Source of the DNA: Cryptomeria japonica
Lineage: Eukaryota > Streptophyta > Pinopsida > Cupressales > Cupressaceae
NCBI RefSeq assembly: GCF_030272615.1
Contig: NC_081406.1
Location: forward strand, 213,876,997-213,940,996
Length of the DNA: 64,000 bases
Direction: 5' to 3'
The position numbers were made by a program, and so were the translations under genes. The notes under the pieces are model-generated. The model was given only the letters and a program-made list of their open reading frames with translations. It ran no database searches and was not told the DNA's origin. This document shows positions 12,333 to 23,905 of the stretch, piece by piece; positions within the stretch are counted from its first letter, which is position 1, and each line of letters starts with the position of its first letter.

Positions 12333-13572
12333 TTAGATGAAATATATTTTAAGGTGCATGTTGTTCATAGGATCGAAGAGTGGATCTTCCTCCATTGTGG
12401 TCAAATTATAGGTATTGTTTCCAGCGACCCTTGTTATCACAAATGGACCTAACCAATTAGGCTCAAATTTTCTTGGTTTTTCTCATTCTGCTAGGTTCCT
12501 TTGATTCTCTTTAAGGACTATATCCCCTACCTCAAAGCAGCATGGTCTTACTCTTTTATTATAGCCCCATCTTAGTCCATTTTGGTAACCTTGTAAGTGA
12601 TTCAGGTCATTTTACCATTTTTCAACTAATAGTTCTAATTCTTGCAAACATGCGACTCTATAGTCTTCCTCTAATATGATGTTATTAGGGAGACTCTTTG
12701 TGATGGTAATGCTACCTCAATGGGAGAAATATCTTTTGAACCATATACTAAAGAGTAGGGTGTAGTACTTGTAGCTGTGCATACACCTATTCGATAAGCT
12801 CAAAGTGCAAGATTTAAATGGAGGTGCCAATCTCGTCTTGCTTCGTTGACAACTTTCTTTACTTTTTTGAGGATCATTTTATTAGTTTCCTCCACTTGAT
12901 GGTTACTTTGGGGATAGTAAGGAGTTACAAAACGTTGTTGTATGTGGAATTGGTTGCACAATTCACTCACTTCTTGGTTTTTGAATGGTCACCCATTATC
13001 TATAATGATGCACATGGGGACTCCATATCTGCAAATGATATAGTTCAAAATGAATTTAGCTATCTGTTTGCCTAGGGTGTAAGCCATAGGTATTGCCTTG
13101 ACCCATTTTGTGAAATATTCAGTAGCTGTGAGTATGAACTTGTGTCCATTGGAGTAGTAGGGTTTATCTTTCCCATAAGATCCAATCCCCATGGTGAGAA
13201 TGACCATGGTGAGGTAATTGGTTGAAGGTCCTAGGTAGGTGCATGGATCAGATCTCCATGTATCTAACATTGTTTGCATTTTTGTACATACTTGTAAGCA
13301 TCCTTCTCCTTTATTGGCCAGTAATATCCCGTTTTCAACAGTTTCTTGGCTAATGCAGGACCAAAAGAGTGAGCACCACAAATCCCATCATGAACCTCTT
13401 TTAAAACTGTTTGTGCTTCTTCAAAGTTTAAACAACGAAGCAAGGTACCACCTAAGATTTTCTTGTACAAAGTATCCACAATTATTGTATGTATTGATGC
13501 ATGACATATAAGGGTCTTTTGTTGATTGCGTGCAAGATCAGGAGATATATTGTTCATGTAGAAGAGATCCAT
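12333..13572 (-). pseudogene. Gypsy integrase region
   Basis: The frame begins with an H2C2 zinc-binding block: His at HDGICGAH and cysteines at KCKQC (about 13265-13410). The core follows, with a TEYFTKWVKAIP segment (the first Asp of D,D-E appears as Glu here), IIDNG (12990-13010, second Asp) and a YYPQSNHQVE stretch near 12900 (catalytic Glu). A chromodomain was not recognised. The frame ends at a TAA at 12333-12335 after HLKIYF. Frameshifts occur near 13270, at the first catalytic segment and at 12660. It would have catalysed insertion of the cDNA; it is dead now. Confidence 0.8.
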
Positions 13573-14470
13573 TTTTGGGCATATATAGAAGATATCCTAT
13601 TGTAGCCATATCATCAATTGCTCTATTTTGTATTATGGGTATTTGTTCAAATGTCACATTGGTGAAATGTTGCTTAAATTCCTCCAGCAATTGCTTGTAG
13701 GGTGTCAGCTTGTCATCTTTAGTTTTATAATCATCGTTCACCTGATTGATAATAAGATGAGAATCTCCATAGACATGTAATTCCATTATTTTCCATTGTA
13801 TGACAATGCGAAGTCCTATGACTACGACTTCATATTCAAATATATTATTGGTACAAGGGAAGATGATTCTGAATGATTTTGGAATGGAGTTTCCTTGAGG
13901 AGTGATGAAGAGAATTCCTGCTCTTGATCCATGATTGGTATATGACCCATCAAAATACAATTTCCAACTTGTGGATGCTGAGAGTGAAAACACTGACTCA
14001 TCGGGAAAGTCTACAACCAATGGATGGCTATCTTGTATGGGTGCCTCTGCTAATTGATCTGCGATGATCAAACCTTTAATCACTTTTTTGTCAACATACT
14101 CTATGTCAAATTCACTCAGGATCATGACCCACTTGGCCAATCTTCTAGTTAGCATTGCTCTACTCAACATGTACTTGAGAGGATCAAAATTTGCAATGAG
14201 TTATATCTTATGACTCAACGTGTAGTGTCTAAGCTTTTCGGATGCAAAGATCACTGCTAAACATGCTCGTTCTATAGGAGTATAGTTGAGTTCATATCCT
14301 ATGAGAGTTATACTAATGTATTAGATAGATCTTTCTTTACCTTGTTCATCATGTTGTGCCAAAAGGGCACCCAAAGAGGAATTTGTTGTAGATATGTACA
14401 GTAACAATGACTTTCCATGTATTGGTGGGACCAAGACTAGTGTTGACAAGAGACTTTTTAATGCTTGAAA
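13573..14470 (-). pseudogene. Gypsy RNase H and second (archaeal-type) RNase H
   Basis: The end of the first RNase H is seen around 14080-14300 (AERACLAVIF, then MLTRRLAKWVMILSEFDI). A second RNase H fold follows, with WKLYFDGSYTNHGSRAG (about 13915-13970, first Asp), a FEYEVVVIGLR segment near 13820 (active-site Glu) and VYGDSHLI near 13760 (Asp). The dual arrangement is characteristic of Tat Gypsy elements. Asn-Glu-Ala, usual at the Glu site, has become NIFE here. Confidence 0.8.
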
Positions 14471-15482
14471 TGCTTCTTAACATTGGTTTGTCCACTTGAA
14501 AGTTACACATTTATTAAGAAGACGTTCAAATGGTTGGCACTTGTCTGCCAATTCTGCGATGAAATGCCTTATAGATTGTAGCCTTCCTTGCAAACTTCTT
14601 AGTTGTTTGAGTTTTGAGCGTGTTGTCATTTTCAGGATCACTTTTACTTTTGTAGGATCTATCTCAATGCCCCTATTGGATACAATAAATCCCAAGAGTT
14701 TACCAGATGTGACAATGAAGATACACTTTTGTGGATTGATCCAAACTTTGTATTGTTCGAGCCTATAAAAGATTTTGGCTAGAACATCAAGATGATCATC
14801 CCTGGTTTTTTATTTGGCCAATAAGCCATCTACATAATCTTCCATGATATTATGTATCATTTCGTGAAACAGGGTGGTCATTGCTCTCTGATAGGTGGCA
14901 CTAGCGCTCTTGAGACCGAATGACATCACATTCCAGCAATATGTTCCCCAAGGATAAGTGAAAGCTATGTTATGTTGGTCTTCTGGTGTACATGAGTGAT
15001 AGAATTTCATTTCCCGCTGTCAGATCCAAAATCATATCTATATTGGCAAGTGGAAAATCATCTTTGGGACAAGCTTTATTAAGTTCCCTGAAGTTAGTAC
15101 ATATTTGTATGCCCCCAATGGATTTAGTTGCTGGTACTAAGTTGGAAATCCATTTTGCATAGTCTATGGGTCTAATGAAGCCTACATCTAATAATTTTTG
15201 TAGCTCTAGTTTGACTAATAGGGCTATTTGAGGATGCATCTTCCTGAGTTTTTTCTTGTAAGGTTTTACTCCTAGTAGTAATGGCAAATGATGTAGGACC
15301 AATTTTGGGTCCAACCCTGGCATGTCAGCATACGAACATGCAAAGTTTATTGGTCGTTGCGTGAAGATTTGAATAAATTTTTCTTTTTTCATGGGGTTCA
15401 AAGAATTAGCCAGGTGTATTTTATGTACAATTTCAACGTCTTCAATGTTGATTTCTTCAGTTTCTTCTACTAGCAATGCCAA
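14471..15482 (-). pseudogene. Gypsy reverse transcriptase
   Basis: Typical RT blocks run from right to left: KLELQKLLDVGFIRP, WISNLVPATKS, ICTNFRELNKACPKDDFPL (about 15045-15110), FTYPWGTYCWNVMSFGLKSA (about 14890-14960), then EDYVDGLLAK at about 14810-14840. The catalytic YVDD box reads YVDG, so one of the two metal-binding aspartates is lost. A frameshift near 15000 splits the domain. It would have copied element RNA to cDNA in virus-like particles. Confidence 0.85.
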
Positions 15483-17250
15483 TTGTTCTTGATCTATAGG
15501 AAAATTATCTAGTCCTTTTTTGTTTTCTATTTCATCTAAGTCTTCTAGATTAGAAGAGGAGATTTCTTCTCCAAAGTAGGTTATTCAATCCGGATCTATA
15601 GCAAAACCAACTTTATGATTATCATAGGGAAATCCATCCCTAGAACCCAAAAACTCAGCTATGGCCTCATCATTTTGGAACCAATCCAAATGTGGTGGTT
15701 CTTCTTCCCCCCAGTCTATTAGGTGAGGATACATAAGACAAAGGTCCTTGTCTTCATTAGGAGGAGGTGTTGCTCATATCATATACATACTTGATTGACT
15801 TTTGGTTTACCTGTTTGTCCTCATATTTAATGTCATCATTCGTAGGGATTGATTCTCATAGGCTCTAAGTATTGAATATGTGCTACAACTATGGTGAGAT
15901 TAGAATTCATAGTCATGGGATTCAATTATACTCTCAATATATGTCTCCTTGTTTGATCCTTCTTCATCGAGTTCATCAAATTCCTCAATTGGAGAGAGAG
16001 GAATTTCAACAATATTGATGAATGACGGGATAGTTTATTGACTTGTGTATCCTTCCTCTATGATAGAAGCCTCATTTAAGGTTTGGATGAGAGATTGAGG
16101 TAATATAACACTACCACTTCTAGCTGGTACTATGCATGTTTCCCTTAGTGTGTTGGTTGATGATGATGGTGCCAAATGGGTATTTGATTCATCTGCTAGG
16201 GCAATTACTATTTTTGTCACCACATTAACATGGGATGCTGGTGCAAAGGTGATCATTGACATGTTGTTTTGACTTGGTGATTCAGGATCCTCATCCTCAT
16301 TTGTGAGTGGTACTGTTGTTGGTAAATTTTGAATAACTGGAGTATGTGGTCTAGAAGTTCTTCTTCTTCTTGTTAGGCCCGTATATTCCAAGCCCCAATT
16401 CTTTGGATTTTATGATGGTAATATAGGTTCTATAATGCCTTGAACATGTGCCCCCAATCTTTTTGTGCCATCATAAACATGTCTTTATAACATTTTGAAT
16501 CCATTGTCGTATTGATCTAAAGGGAGTCTAACATTTGTGTGGTCATCTTCTTCTTTATAGAGCCATTTGTTGACATCTTCTTCCAAGGATTATTCATTTA
16601 GCTCTCCCCATCTTATGAAGGAACAAGAGTCTAAGAATTGGACTATTTCCTTCCCTTTATTCTTATTTTCTAGGTTTGGCAATGCTCTCCCAAAAGATTT
16701 AGGAGACAATTGTCCTATTGATAGTGTTCCAGAGCAAGAATATTCACCACACCCTTCATCCTTGATTTGGAGAGGTGGTGCTGTAGGTGTGCAAGATGAT
16801 GATGTTGGTGTGTCTGAAATTTTCAAAGGTTCCATCTACATGGTGAGTGGAGCCGCTTGATTGATAGGGACTTGATTTTTTGTGCTTTCCCTGAGGTAAT
16901 TACAATGCTAAAAGGGGTTTATATTGCCCTGTATTTTGATCTCAATGTTATTATAAGGGAGCTTAACACATTGGTAGAAAGTGGAAGGTACCGCCATGTA
17001 TCCATGGGAGACCAATTAGCATATTATATCCCAATTCTCGATCCCGAACTTGAAAGGTGATATAGATGGTGATAGGTCCTACTTGCACAGGTAAGGTCAC
17101 CACACCTTTGGATGGGAGTTATTTATCATCATATGCTTTAATATTTATTATTTTAGTAGGATCACTATGATGGTTTGAGTAGACCAAAGATTTAATTAGG
17201 TTAAAGTGCATATGTTGAGTCCATCTCCACCATCTATAAAGACTCTTCTG
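15483..17250 (-). pseudogene. Gypsy protease and protease-RT spacer
   Basis: The protease begins with VFIDGGDGLNICTLT (about 17196-17240), the aspartic-protease loop form used by Tat and Athila elements, and continues through IKAYDDK and LPVQVGPI to about 16860. From there to about 15483 the sequence is a weakly conserved, stop-rich spacer with acidic stretches. A forward frame at 16567-16860 opposite it is a shadow. Confidence 0.65.
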
Positions 17251-18128
17251 ACTTTTCTTCTGTGAACAAGTACTTCTGGGTGAAGAGGATCATTGTGCAT
17301 GGGTCTATCTGTTGGTACATCTTGCTCTGTGAATGCTACCTTGGAAGAAACTATATTTCCAACAATGGATTGGAATGTATTTTCATCTATATCATGGGTG
17401 ACAATAGATTCTTGGAGAACCTTATCTAGGACTGCTTTGTGAGTTGGGGAGATACGAAGCAACTCAAACAATGAAATTTGTGTCAGGGTCTTCATTAGTT
17501 GATCAACCATACTATAGTTACTTATGGGTGGAGGAGGATTAGACGACACTCCTTGCAATATGACTTTGGATCGGTGAGTGACAAGTGCACAATATTGGTT
17601 TCTTGGATTGACTATAATTGTGGTCACTATTTCATCTCCTGCACTGATTGTATTGATTGCATAATCATATGCTACATTGGTATAATTCGTAGTCTTGTTA
17701 TGTGTCCCTAAACTGGAAGCCTTCCCTTTGTCATGTTTAACAAAAGGATCCTTGAATATGATATGATTTGTGTTAGTAGACCCCTTGTTAGCCTCCATAA
17801 TAATGTCACCCTGATCAATGAGATCTTGTATCAAATTTTTGAGCTTATAACAACTTGTTATTTTATGGCCTTTAGCACGATGGTATTCACAAAAGTCACT
17901 GTCATTCCACCAAGTAGGTTTGAAAGGACTCAACTCATATGGCCTAATGGTGCAGGGGGACCTATGGGTCCAAGGGGCCTATTAAGTGTGTTTGTCATTT
18001 ATTTCATGTCTTGTTGTTCATTTGGATGTAATAAGGTCTCAAGGACCACCTTCAAACATTTGAAGTCTTTTGAAGTCATTTTGTAAGGCCTTGATGCCAA
18101 TTGATTGCATATACTCAAATAAGACTAC
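17196..18128 (-). pseudogene. Gypsy gag, C-terminal part
   Basis: The frame contains FKPTWWNDSDFCEYHRAKGH followed by KITSCYKLKNLIQDLID (about 17820-17930), a zinc-knuckle-like Cys/His block usual at the end of Tat gag. A Pro/Gly-rich stretch (GPIGPPAPLG) lies upstream, and helical gag sequence (YMQSIGIKALQNDFKRLQMF) extends to about 18128. It is continuous downstream with the protease frame. A frameshift lies near 17933. Confidence 0.75.
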
Positions 18129-18130
18129 AT

Positions 18131-19447
18131 TGGTCAATGCGGGTCAACACTTCCCAAATTGTGGTATGGGAGTTCCTATAATGTATTTAATATTTTTAAG
18201 TCCTATTTGACAAGGTTTTTAGAGGTCATTTGTGTCATTTGTGCAAAATGAGTAAAGTTGTAAAAGTTGCTTGACAATGTTTCAAAGTTGTCAAGTAGCA
18301 TAACACACAATAGGTAGTTGCAAGGATAACCAATTCAAAATATGGTTATAGCCATTAGGTTTTGAGTTTAAATAGACCCCTCAAGTGTTGAGGAGGGGTT
18401 GGATGGTGATTTTGTATGGAGAACTCAGTTTGAAGGCAATTTGATGATCATTTTCTCTGCAATTTTTATAAAACGCCGCACTTTGCTTCATAAATTTCTT
18501 ATTTGGATGAATTAACGCATAAGAGTGGAATTGTTGGAAATATGTTTGTGTTAACTTTCATTTGGGAGTGTTTTGGCTTGATTCCATTAGGTTTTGACCA
18601 TTCTACAAGAAGATTTATCTAAACTGGTATGAAACCCTAGGTTTTTGGGGTTTTGACAAGAATAATGCATATCTGACCATTACATCAACGAATTGACTCA
18701 ATAATTGGTGGAATGGTGGGTATGGTGATGTTCCAAATTGGTTTTAAACATTTTTTTGCAAGGAAAGAGCCTAAGTGGAGTTTTGAGCATTTGAGGGCTT
18801 AACATCTTCATCTGTTAAGCCGGTTGGACAAGGTTTGAGAAGACATTTGGAGTTTTGGTACCAAATCAGTCAAGAAGACCACAAAAACTATGAAATCCTT
18901 TTAAGTTTTATATTACCTTACCTTCCAAGCTAAGTGTATAGGTTGGTGGGGTGTCTAAGGGGTGCCTCTAGTGTATTTTGAGGCATAATAGGGCTCTTGG
19001 ATGACTGCAATAGTCAGTTTTTGAACATTTCGGTCTAGAGAACCTCATCCTAATTTTTACATATGTTTAAAAAATTCCAAAAGGGTATCTAAAAATGGGT
19101 TTATTTTTCTCCTTGTGTCAGTGAGTCAAACGTTATGCCTAAAAAGACCTCTGAGTAGGGCTATTAGAGTCTAGTCCTCCTAGAAGGCCAATGCTGTGGA
19201 GTGGCTTAGAAGGGTTTTTTACAATGGTGGAATTGGTTGTTTTAAGTCCTCTTGGGTCTAAGAACATTTTGGAACTCCTATCCCAAGATCTGTTGATGTA
19301 TTTTGTTGAGTTGTCTCAAATGGCCACATTGTGAAGCATTGTCAAAGGGTAGAAACCTTGGTTGAGTAACCCATTGTGCAAATTTGAGTTTGGGGTTGGA
19401 AACATTAATATTGGTGTTTTGTAGAACCAATTAGATTCTTTGTATCA
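18131..19447. repeat. Probable LTR-like insertion in Gypsy gag
   Basis: Gag sequence is recognisable on both sides, but these ~1.3 kb are not gag and have no coding frame. The block runs from TGGTCAATGC to TTGTATCA, so it has TG and CA ends, and carries a TATA-like TTTAAATAGA near 18370 next to an inverted repeat (CCCCTCAA / TTGAGG). That fits a solo LTR. I found no matching 5-bp target duplication, so the limits are uncertain. Confidence 0.4.
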
Positions 19448-19910
19448 CCTAACTTCTGGTAGAGTGATGACATTGGTTTGTATCATCTTTTTAAGAGCAG
19501 ACTCAATTGGTTCTCCAAGTGGTGTATAATACCTTCTAGGTGTATTGATCCTTGGAGGTCTTTGATTACTAGAATGGATTGCATTTGCATTTTTTGATGT
19601 TGTGCTGCTACCTTGAGACTGAGTTCTATTGGAGACAAAAGAACCCACTTGTCCTTGAAGCGAGACCATTGGTTGAGCTCTGTTAACAACACAGGTGTCT
19701 ACAACCTCATCACTTGTCACATTCTTATTTTTGGACCAAAATTTTGGTTTTCATTGCTTGAGAAATTGGTTGGCCCATTGTCTTTGTGATACTTTAATAT
19801 CCATTTCTCTACTAGCCCCTTTTTTGCAATTTCCTTGAAGGTATTAAGACATTACATTTGCAACGGATATTTAACTTGAGGAATGAGGTTTTCAATGAAT
19901 ATATCTAGTT
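19448..19910 (-). pseudogene. Gypsy gag, middle part
   Basis: Minus-strand gag frame between two insertions. It begins at the right with EQLDIFIENLIPQVKYPLQM and runs to a Ser/Gln/Arg-rich region ending TPLGEPIESALKKMIQ and ITLPEVR. It joins the gag segment right of solo LTR E when that LTR is removed. Several stops are present. Confidence 0.7.
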
Positions 19911-21198
19911 GTTCATGTTGGATTATTGGGGAGATTGTTGGATTTGGTTGTTCATTGTTGCTGCTAGGATATGTTGTTGTCATTGATGTCAACATATTCT
20001 TGTGAGTTGTTCCGATGAGTTTGGGAAGGGTTTTTGGTCTGGTTTTGTAGTTTGGTTGTGCTGATCACTGTTTTGTAGAATTTGATATTTTCTCTAGTAT
20101 ATTTTGGTGTGATCAGATCTTGTGCTGAGATTTTGGATTGTTGTTTGGGATGATCTTGTGTGTCTTCATTTCAGATGGTTCATGATTTGTTTCTCTGCAA
20201 CTTATCTTTCCTCATGATAGTTGCTGATTGGTTATGTTCTTGAGCTTTGAGACGTTGATCGATGAAGATTTGAAAAGAGGTATTGGTGCAACTGTTCCAG
20301 ATGATTCTAACGTGCTTGCTGGTGTTTCCTAGTAGTGTCCTATTTGTTTTGGTGATCCACATTGATCGTTGTGCGAGTTTTTGGTGATTTCTATGAACCG
20401 ACGCTGATTTGTGTGCTATGCAATATTTCTGGTGGTGTAGAGTGTTGCGGTTGTTCTTGGTGGGATTTTTGGTGGATGTAATTATTTGGGAATTTGAATT
20501 AGGTCCATGCTATGAAATGTAAATCATAATATTGGTTTGGTGGTCAATCTTTGTATCATGTAATGTAATTTTTGTAATTATGAGTTGAGGGTTGAGGGTT
20601 TAGCTGACCTTGTTATCAAGGTTGATGATTTGTATATATAGGTGATATGCTTATGTAATTTAGGTGTTGGTATTGTGTCTTCATTTTCAGAGAGAGGTAA
20701 ATGTGCAAACAAGGATATATCATTCAACAAAGTGTTGAGGTGTGTTTGGTGTTGTAGAGAAGACAACTATGCTTAATCGAAACTATCATCAGACATTTGT
20801 AGATGCTATCATTGCAGTTCATTCCTTTTGGATTGTAGTCCGAATCATATTATAAGTCAGTGAGACTTCCTTGAGGGTTGTAGCCTTCCGAGCATATATC
20901 TTTTGAGCAATGAACTCTAGGCAGTGTGCCTGAATGCATGCGCATTCCCCATTGTAATATTTTCACATACTATTGTAGAGTATCATCTTATTGTGGGTAG
21001 GATCCCACCGTTGTTTTTCCATTAACCGAGTTTTTCACATTAAAATATTGGTGTTATGTGCTGTGCTATTAATTTTCTTATCTATCTATTACTGTATTTT
21101 ATCAGTTTATGTTTTGGAATTTAATTTTATATGATCCGGTGAAGACTGATTCACCTCCCTTCTCTCAGTCTTCCTTCTTGATTGCTGCTAACAGTTCG
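19911..21198 (+). repeat. Solo LTR, family E, with target duplication
   Basis: The LTR proper is 19916-21193 (1278 bp, TGTTGGATTATT to GCTAACA), flanked by GTTCA (19911-19915) and GTTCG (21194-21198), a target duplication with one mismatch. Removing it rejoins Gypsy gag (HIPKVEQLDIF). It shares signals with families A, C and D: the TTGTCATTGATGTCAA motif near its start, a CTCTAGGCAG...GCATGCGCA block, a GTTTTTCC motif, and the U5 hairpin with arms GAAGACTGA (21141-21149) and TCAGTCTTC (21165-21173). No internal region remains, so it is the product of LTR-LTR recombination. Confidence 0.85.
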
Positions 21199-21446
21199 AC
21201 CTTTGGAATGTGACTGAGACATCTGCAGTACAAAACTCTCCATCACTGTAAGAATGAAGTGAATATTTCACCTTGTCTTTGTTTGGCATAACATAAATCC
21301 ATTAGAGTAACTAGATTGTCTATATTGTGTGAAAAGTTTGTTATAAACTGCTTCGCCAATTCACCCCATGAGGCAATTTTTGGTGGCAAGTGTGAGAACC
21401 ACTCTAATGTTGTTCCTCCCAAACTCTTGGGAAATAGATGCATCAA
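21199..21446 (-). pseudogene. Gypsy gag, N-terminal capsid-like part
   Basis: The frame reads LFPKSLGGTTLEWFSHLPP, then WGELAKQFITNF and RQGEIFTSFLQ, a clear Retrotrans_gag (PF03732) match. It is cut on the right at 21459 by the LTR of Copia B. It would form the structural shell of the particle. Confidence 0.8.
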
Positions 21447-21458
21447 ATATGTGTCTTC

Positions 21459-22351
21459 TGTAAGGAAGTTAAGTAGCAGAACGACTTCCTACACTAATCT
21501 TGAGAGGAGAGTAATGCAAAAACTTTTATAGATCATCACAACAGTTAAAAAAAATAGAAATCGATATAATAACATTCAAACCATAACACAATGATTTACA
21601 TGGGGAAAACCCTTTTGGGAGAAAAACCCCACACTCCAAAAGCCACCCGATATATTATTCTGCAATCAAAATAGATTTCAATATACTTGCAGAGCAAGAT
21701 CTTTGTAGGAGTACCACTAATCAGAGATTTAGAGGTAACCCAATAGCCACAAGACTCTTACACACAACCTCTATCTCACACACCTCATATATAGGAGATA
21801 CAATATAAGAAACTATTAAACGATATTACAAAACCATGGGCTAAAACCATCCAATAAGGTGTAGCCGACCTTATCTCCCTTCTAGATGCCCTATGATATG
21901 TTAAAACACACGTCAACACGTGTCCCTCCCTTTTACAGCTCATTTATGTGTTCCATGTATTTTATATTTCCTATTTTAGGAGTACAAACTTCCGGAGGCC
22001 ATAACTTGAGAACCGTGTGTCGTATTGACGAATCGTTTAAAGTGCTGGAAAGCTCGCGAAGTGCTCTATTGTCTCGTAAAATGATACTCCATTTATGAAC
22101 AATTTTAAAGGCATTTTGGTACCTCTAAATTACTCAAAATTAAATTTAAACCTTTCATTGGACCCCTCCAAAATGAAAAAAATTAATATCTTCAAAACTA
22201 GATGTGATCTTGTGATGTAACTTTATCGGAATGCTTATCTAGCCAACTAGAAGCTTCAGAGATAATTTCACACCATTTCATGCTCAAATGAAAACTTACT
22301 ATAAATAGTAACCTCATGTGAATGTAGGGTTGAGACACCATTTTCCCAACA
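21459..22351 (-). repeat. 3' LTR of Copia B (left copy)
   Basis: The 893-bp LTR runs TGTAAGGAAG to CCAACA on the plus strand and matches the right copy over that copy's full 493 bp. Inside, the reverse complement carries the GTTTTTCTCCC / GGGTTTTCC motif common in plant Copia LTRs. It is bordered on the right by AATCTCTCACTTG, the reverse complement of a decayed polypurine tract. It lacks the C-rich U5 hairpin of families A, C, D and E. Confidence 0.9.
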
Positions 22352-22406
22352 AATCTCTCACTTGTCGAATACCTTGCAAGAGAAAAGGGAGTATCAACAC
22401 AATAAA

Positions 22407-23151
22407 TCAATTGCTAGGGGTTATGAGGCCCATAGACTCTGGGCACCATTTGAACTTCTTTGTGATCACAAAATTAGTTAAAGAATTTGCAATATTCATC
22501 AAAGTTTCTACCTTAACCAACTTCACCTTGCCATCCTTGACCATATCCCTAACAAAATGATACTGAACATCAATGTGCTTGGTCCGGGCATGAAATGTCG
22601 GGTTCTTAGCTAGGAAGATTGCACTTTGACTGTCATGGCTCCTTGTTTTATTTCAATGTCTAAACATAGTCTCTTAAGCCAAATTGCCTCTTTACAAGGA
22701 TGAGTAGCTACCATATAATCTACTTCAGTAGTGGACAAAGCAACCACAACCTGTCGCTTACTCATCCAACTAATTGCACCACCAAATAAAGTAAACACAT
22801 AACCACTAGTGGATCTTCTGCTATCAATTCACCTTCCCAGTTTGAATCCACATAACCATGAATATCAAGGGAAATCACATCTCTAACTGAATTACCATGA
22901 TAACACAAAGAATACTCTAAAGTACCCTTCAAATATATGAAGACTCTTTTGACTGTATCCCAATGAACTCTACCAGTATTAGACATATATTTGGACAAAA
23001 ATCCCATTGCTTGGGCAATGTCTGGTCTAGTAAAAACTATAGCATACATCAAACTTCCAACTACACTTTGGTAAGGCACTCTACTCATGTCTTCCATCTC
23101 CAATGGGGATGTAGGACAATCTGCAATAGATAATTTTGTTCCAACTGTAAA
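22407..23151 (-). pseudogene. Copia B RNase H and end of RT
   Basis: Minus-strand coding: RT tail (VPYQSVVGSLMYAIVFTRPD), then RNase H with [11 protein letters not shown] (about 22790-22860), [20 protein letters not shown] (about 22710-22770) and a HARTKHIDVQYHF-like segment near 22570, ending at a stop at 22407. Frameshifts near 22800 and 22610 disable it. Its RT continues on the far side of A2 at 29739. Confidence 0.8.
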
Positions 23152-23156
23152 AGGAA

Positions 23157-23834
23157 TGTTGGCAAATGAACACTCCAATGAGAAATTGTAGGTGATTGAA
23201 GGTATTGTCATAGATGGCAACCTTACAATTATATGATACTAGTAGGCACTGGCACCGACAGACTCTACACCGGCATACAAATCACCGGCACCGAAAAGAA
23301 AGATTACCGACACCATGGCCGACGAGAATTTTGTTTAATTGTATTTTGTATTTAATTGTAAAATCCTTTTGTACGCCGATTTGACGAATTTTAGTAAGAC
23401 TCATATAAGTATGAGATCTTGTAGATCATTTAGGAGATATATAGATAAAAGGATTATTGCAGACCTAATATGCGAATTGTAAGGTAGATTTTGGATAAGG
23501 GTTTATGAATATTGTAGAGCAGTGAGCTCTAGGCACTTAGCCTTCCTACATGTGCAGGCCCCTATTGTAAATAGTAATATTCTCTTATTGGCCAGTAAGG
23601 GAATATTGTGGGCCACAAATCCCACCAAGGTTTTTCCCACACTAAGTTTCCTCGTTAAAAATATCATGTTATGGTGTGTCTTTCATGTTGTGCTTATTGT
23701 TCTTATTTGCTACATTAATTTTGGTTTACCGGTACACAGTTTTGGTATTCTTTTCATATAATAAGTTCAGAAAATTCTTTAATCGGTCAGATACTAATTC
23801 ACCCCCCCTCTCAGTATCTTTGGGAATCCTAACA
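23157..23834 (+). repeat. 5' LTR of A2, with internal deletion
   Basis: The LTR is 678 bp, TGTTGGCAAATG to CCTAACA. Compared with the 788-bp 3' LTR it lacks about 110 bp at 23517-23520, where the sequence jumps from ATTGTAGAGC straight to AGTGAGC. The U5 hairpin arms are at about 23789-23797 and 23811-23819, with one mismatch. Confidence 0.9.
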
Positions 23835-23836
23835 AT

Positions 23837-23848
23837 TGGTATCAGAGC
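23837..23848 (+). promoter_or_regulatory. Primer binding site of A2 (tRNA-Met type)
   Basis: TGGTATCAGAGC lies two bases after the LTR end. This matches the 3' end of plant initiator methionine tRNA, the usual Copia primer for minus-strand DNA synthesis. Confidence 0.92.
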
Positions 23849-23905
23849 ATGGTCCTCTATTTTCAAAAGCCTAATAGCTTGAGGAAGATCCTGACACCGG
23901 TAGAG

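Larger units (their letters stand above)
12333..21458 (-). mobile_element. Ty3/Gypsy retrotransposon, Tat-type, 5' part missing
   Basis: Minus-strand element with domain order gag, protease, reverse transcriptase, RNase H, second RNase H, integrase. The second, archaeal-type RNase H after the first is the mark of the Tat (Ogre/Retand) lineage. Its gag is cut at 21459 by the LTR of Copia B, and the remaining 5' part is not seen to the right of B. It is further interrupted by solo LTR E (19916-21193) and an unassigned insert (about 18131-19447). Stops and frameshifts are frequent, so the copy is inactive. No LTR of its own was delimited. Confidence 0.85.

Noticed and set aside
19916-21193. E block considered as one end of a full element
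   Set aside because: There is no second LTR, primer site or internal region adjoining, and Gypsy gag rejoins when it is removed, so it is solo.
22762-23220. A 152-codon minus-strand frame across 23157
   Set aside because: It is a chimera: Copia B RT to the left of 23152 and reverse-strand A2 LTR to the right. The first ~20 residues are LTR translation.
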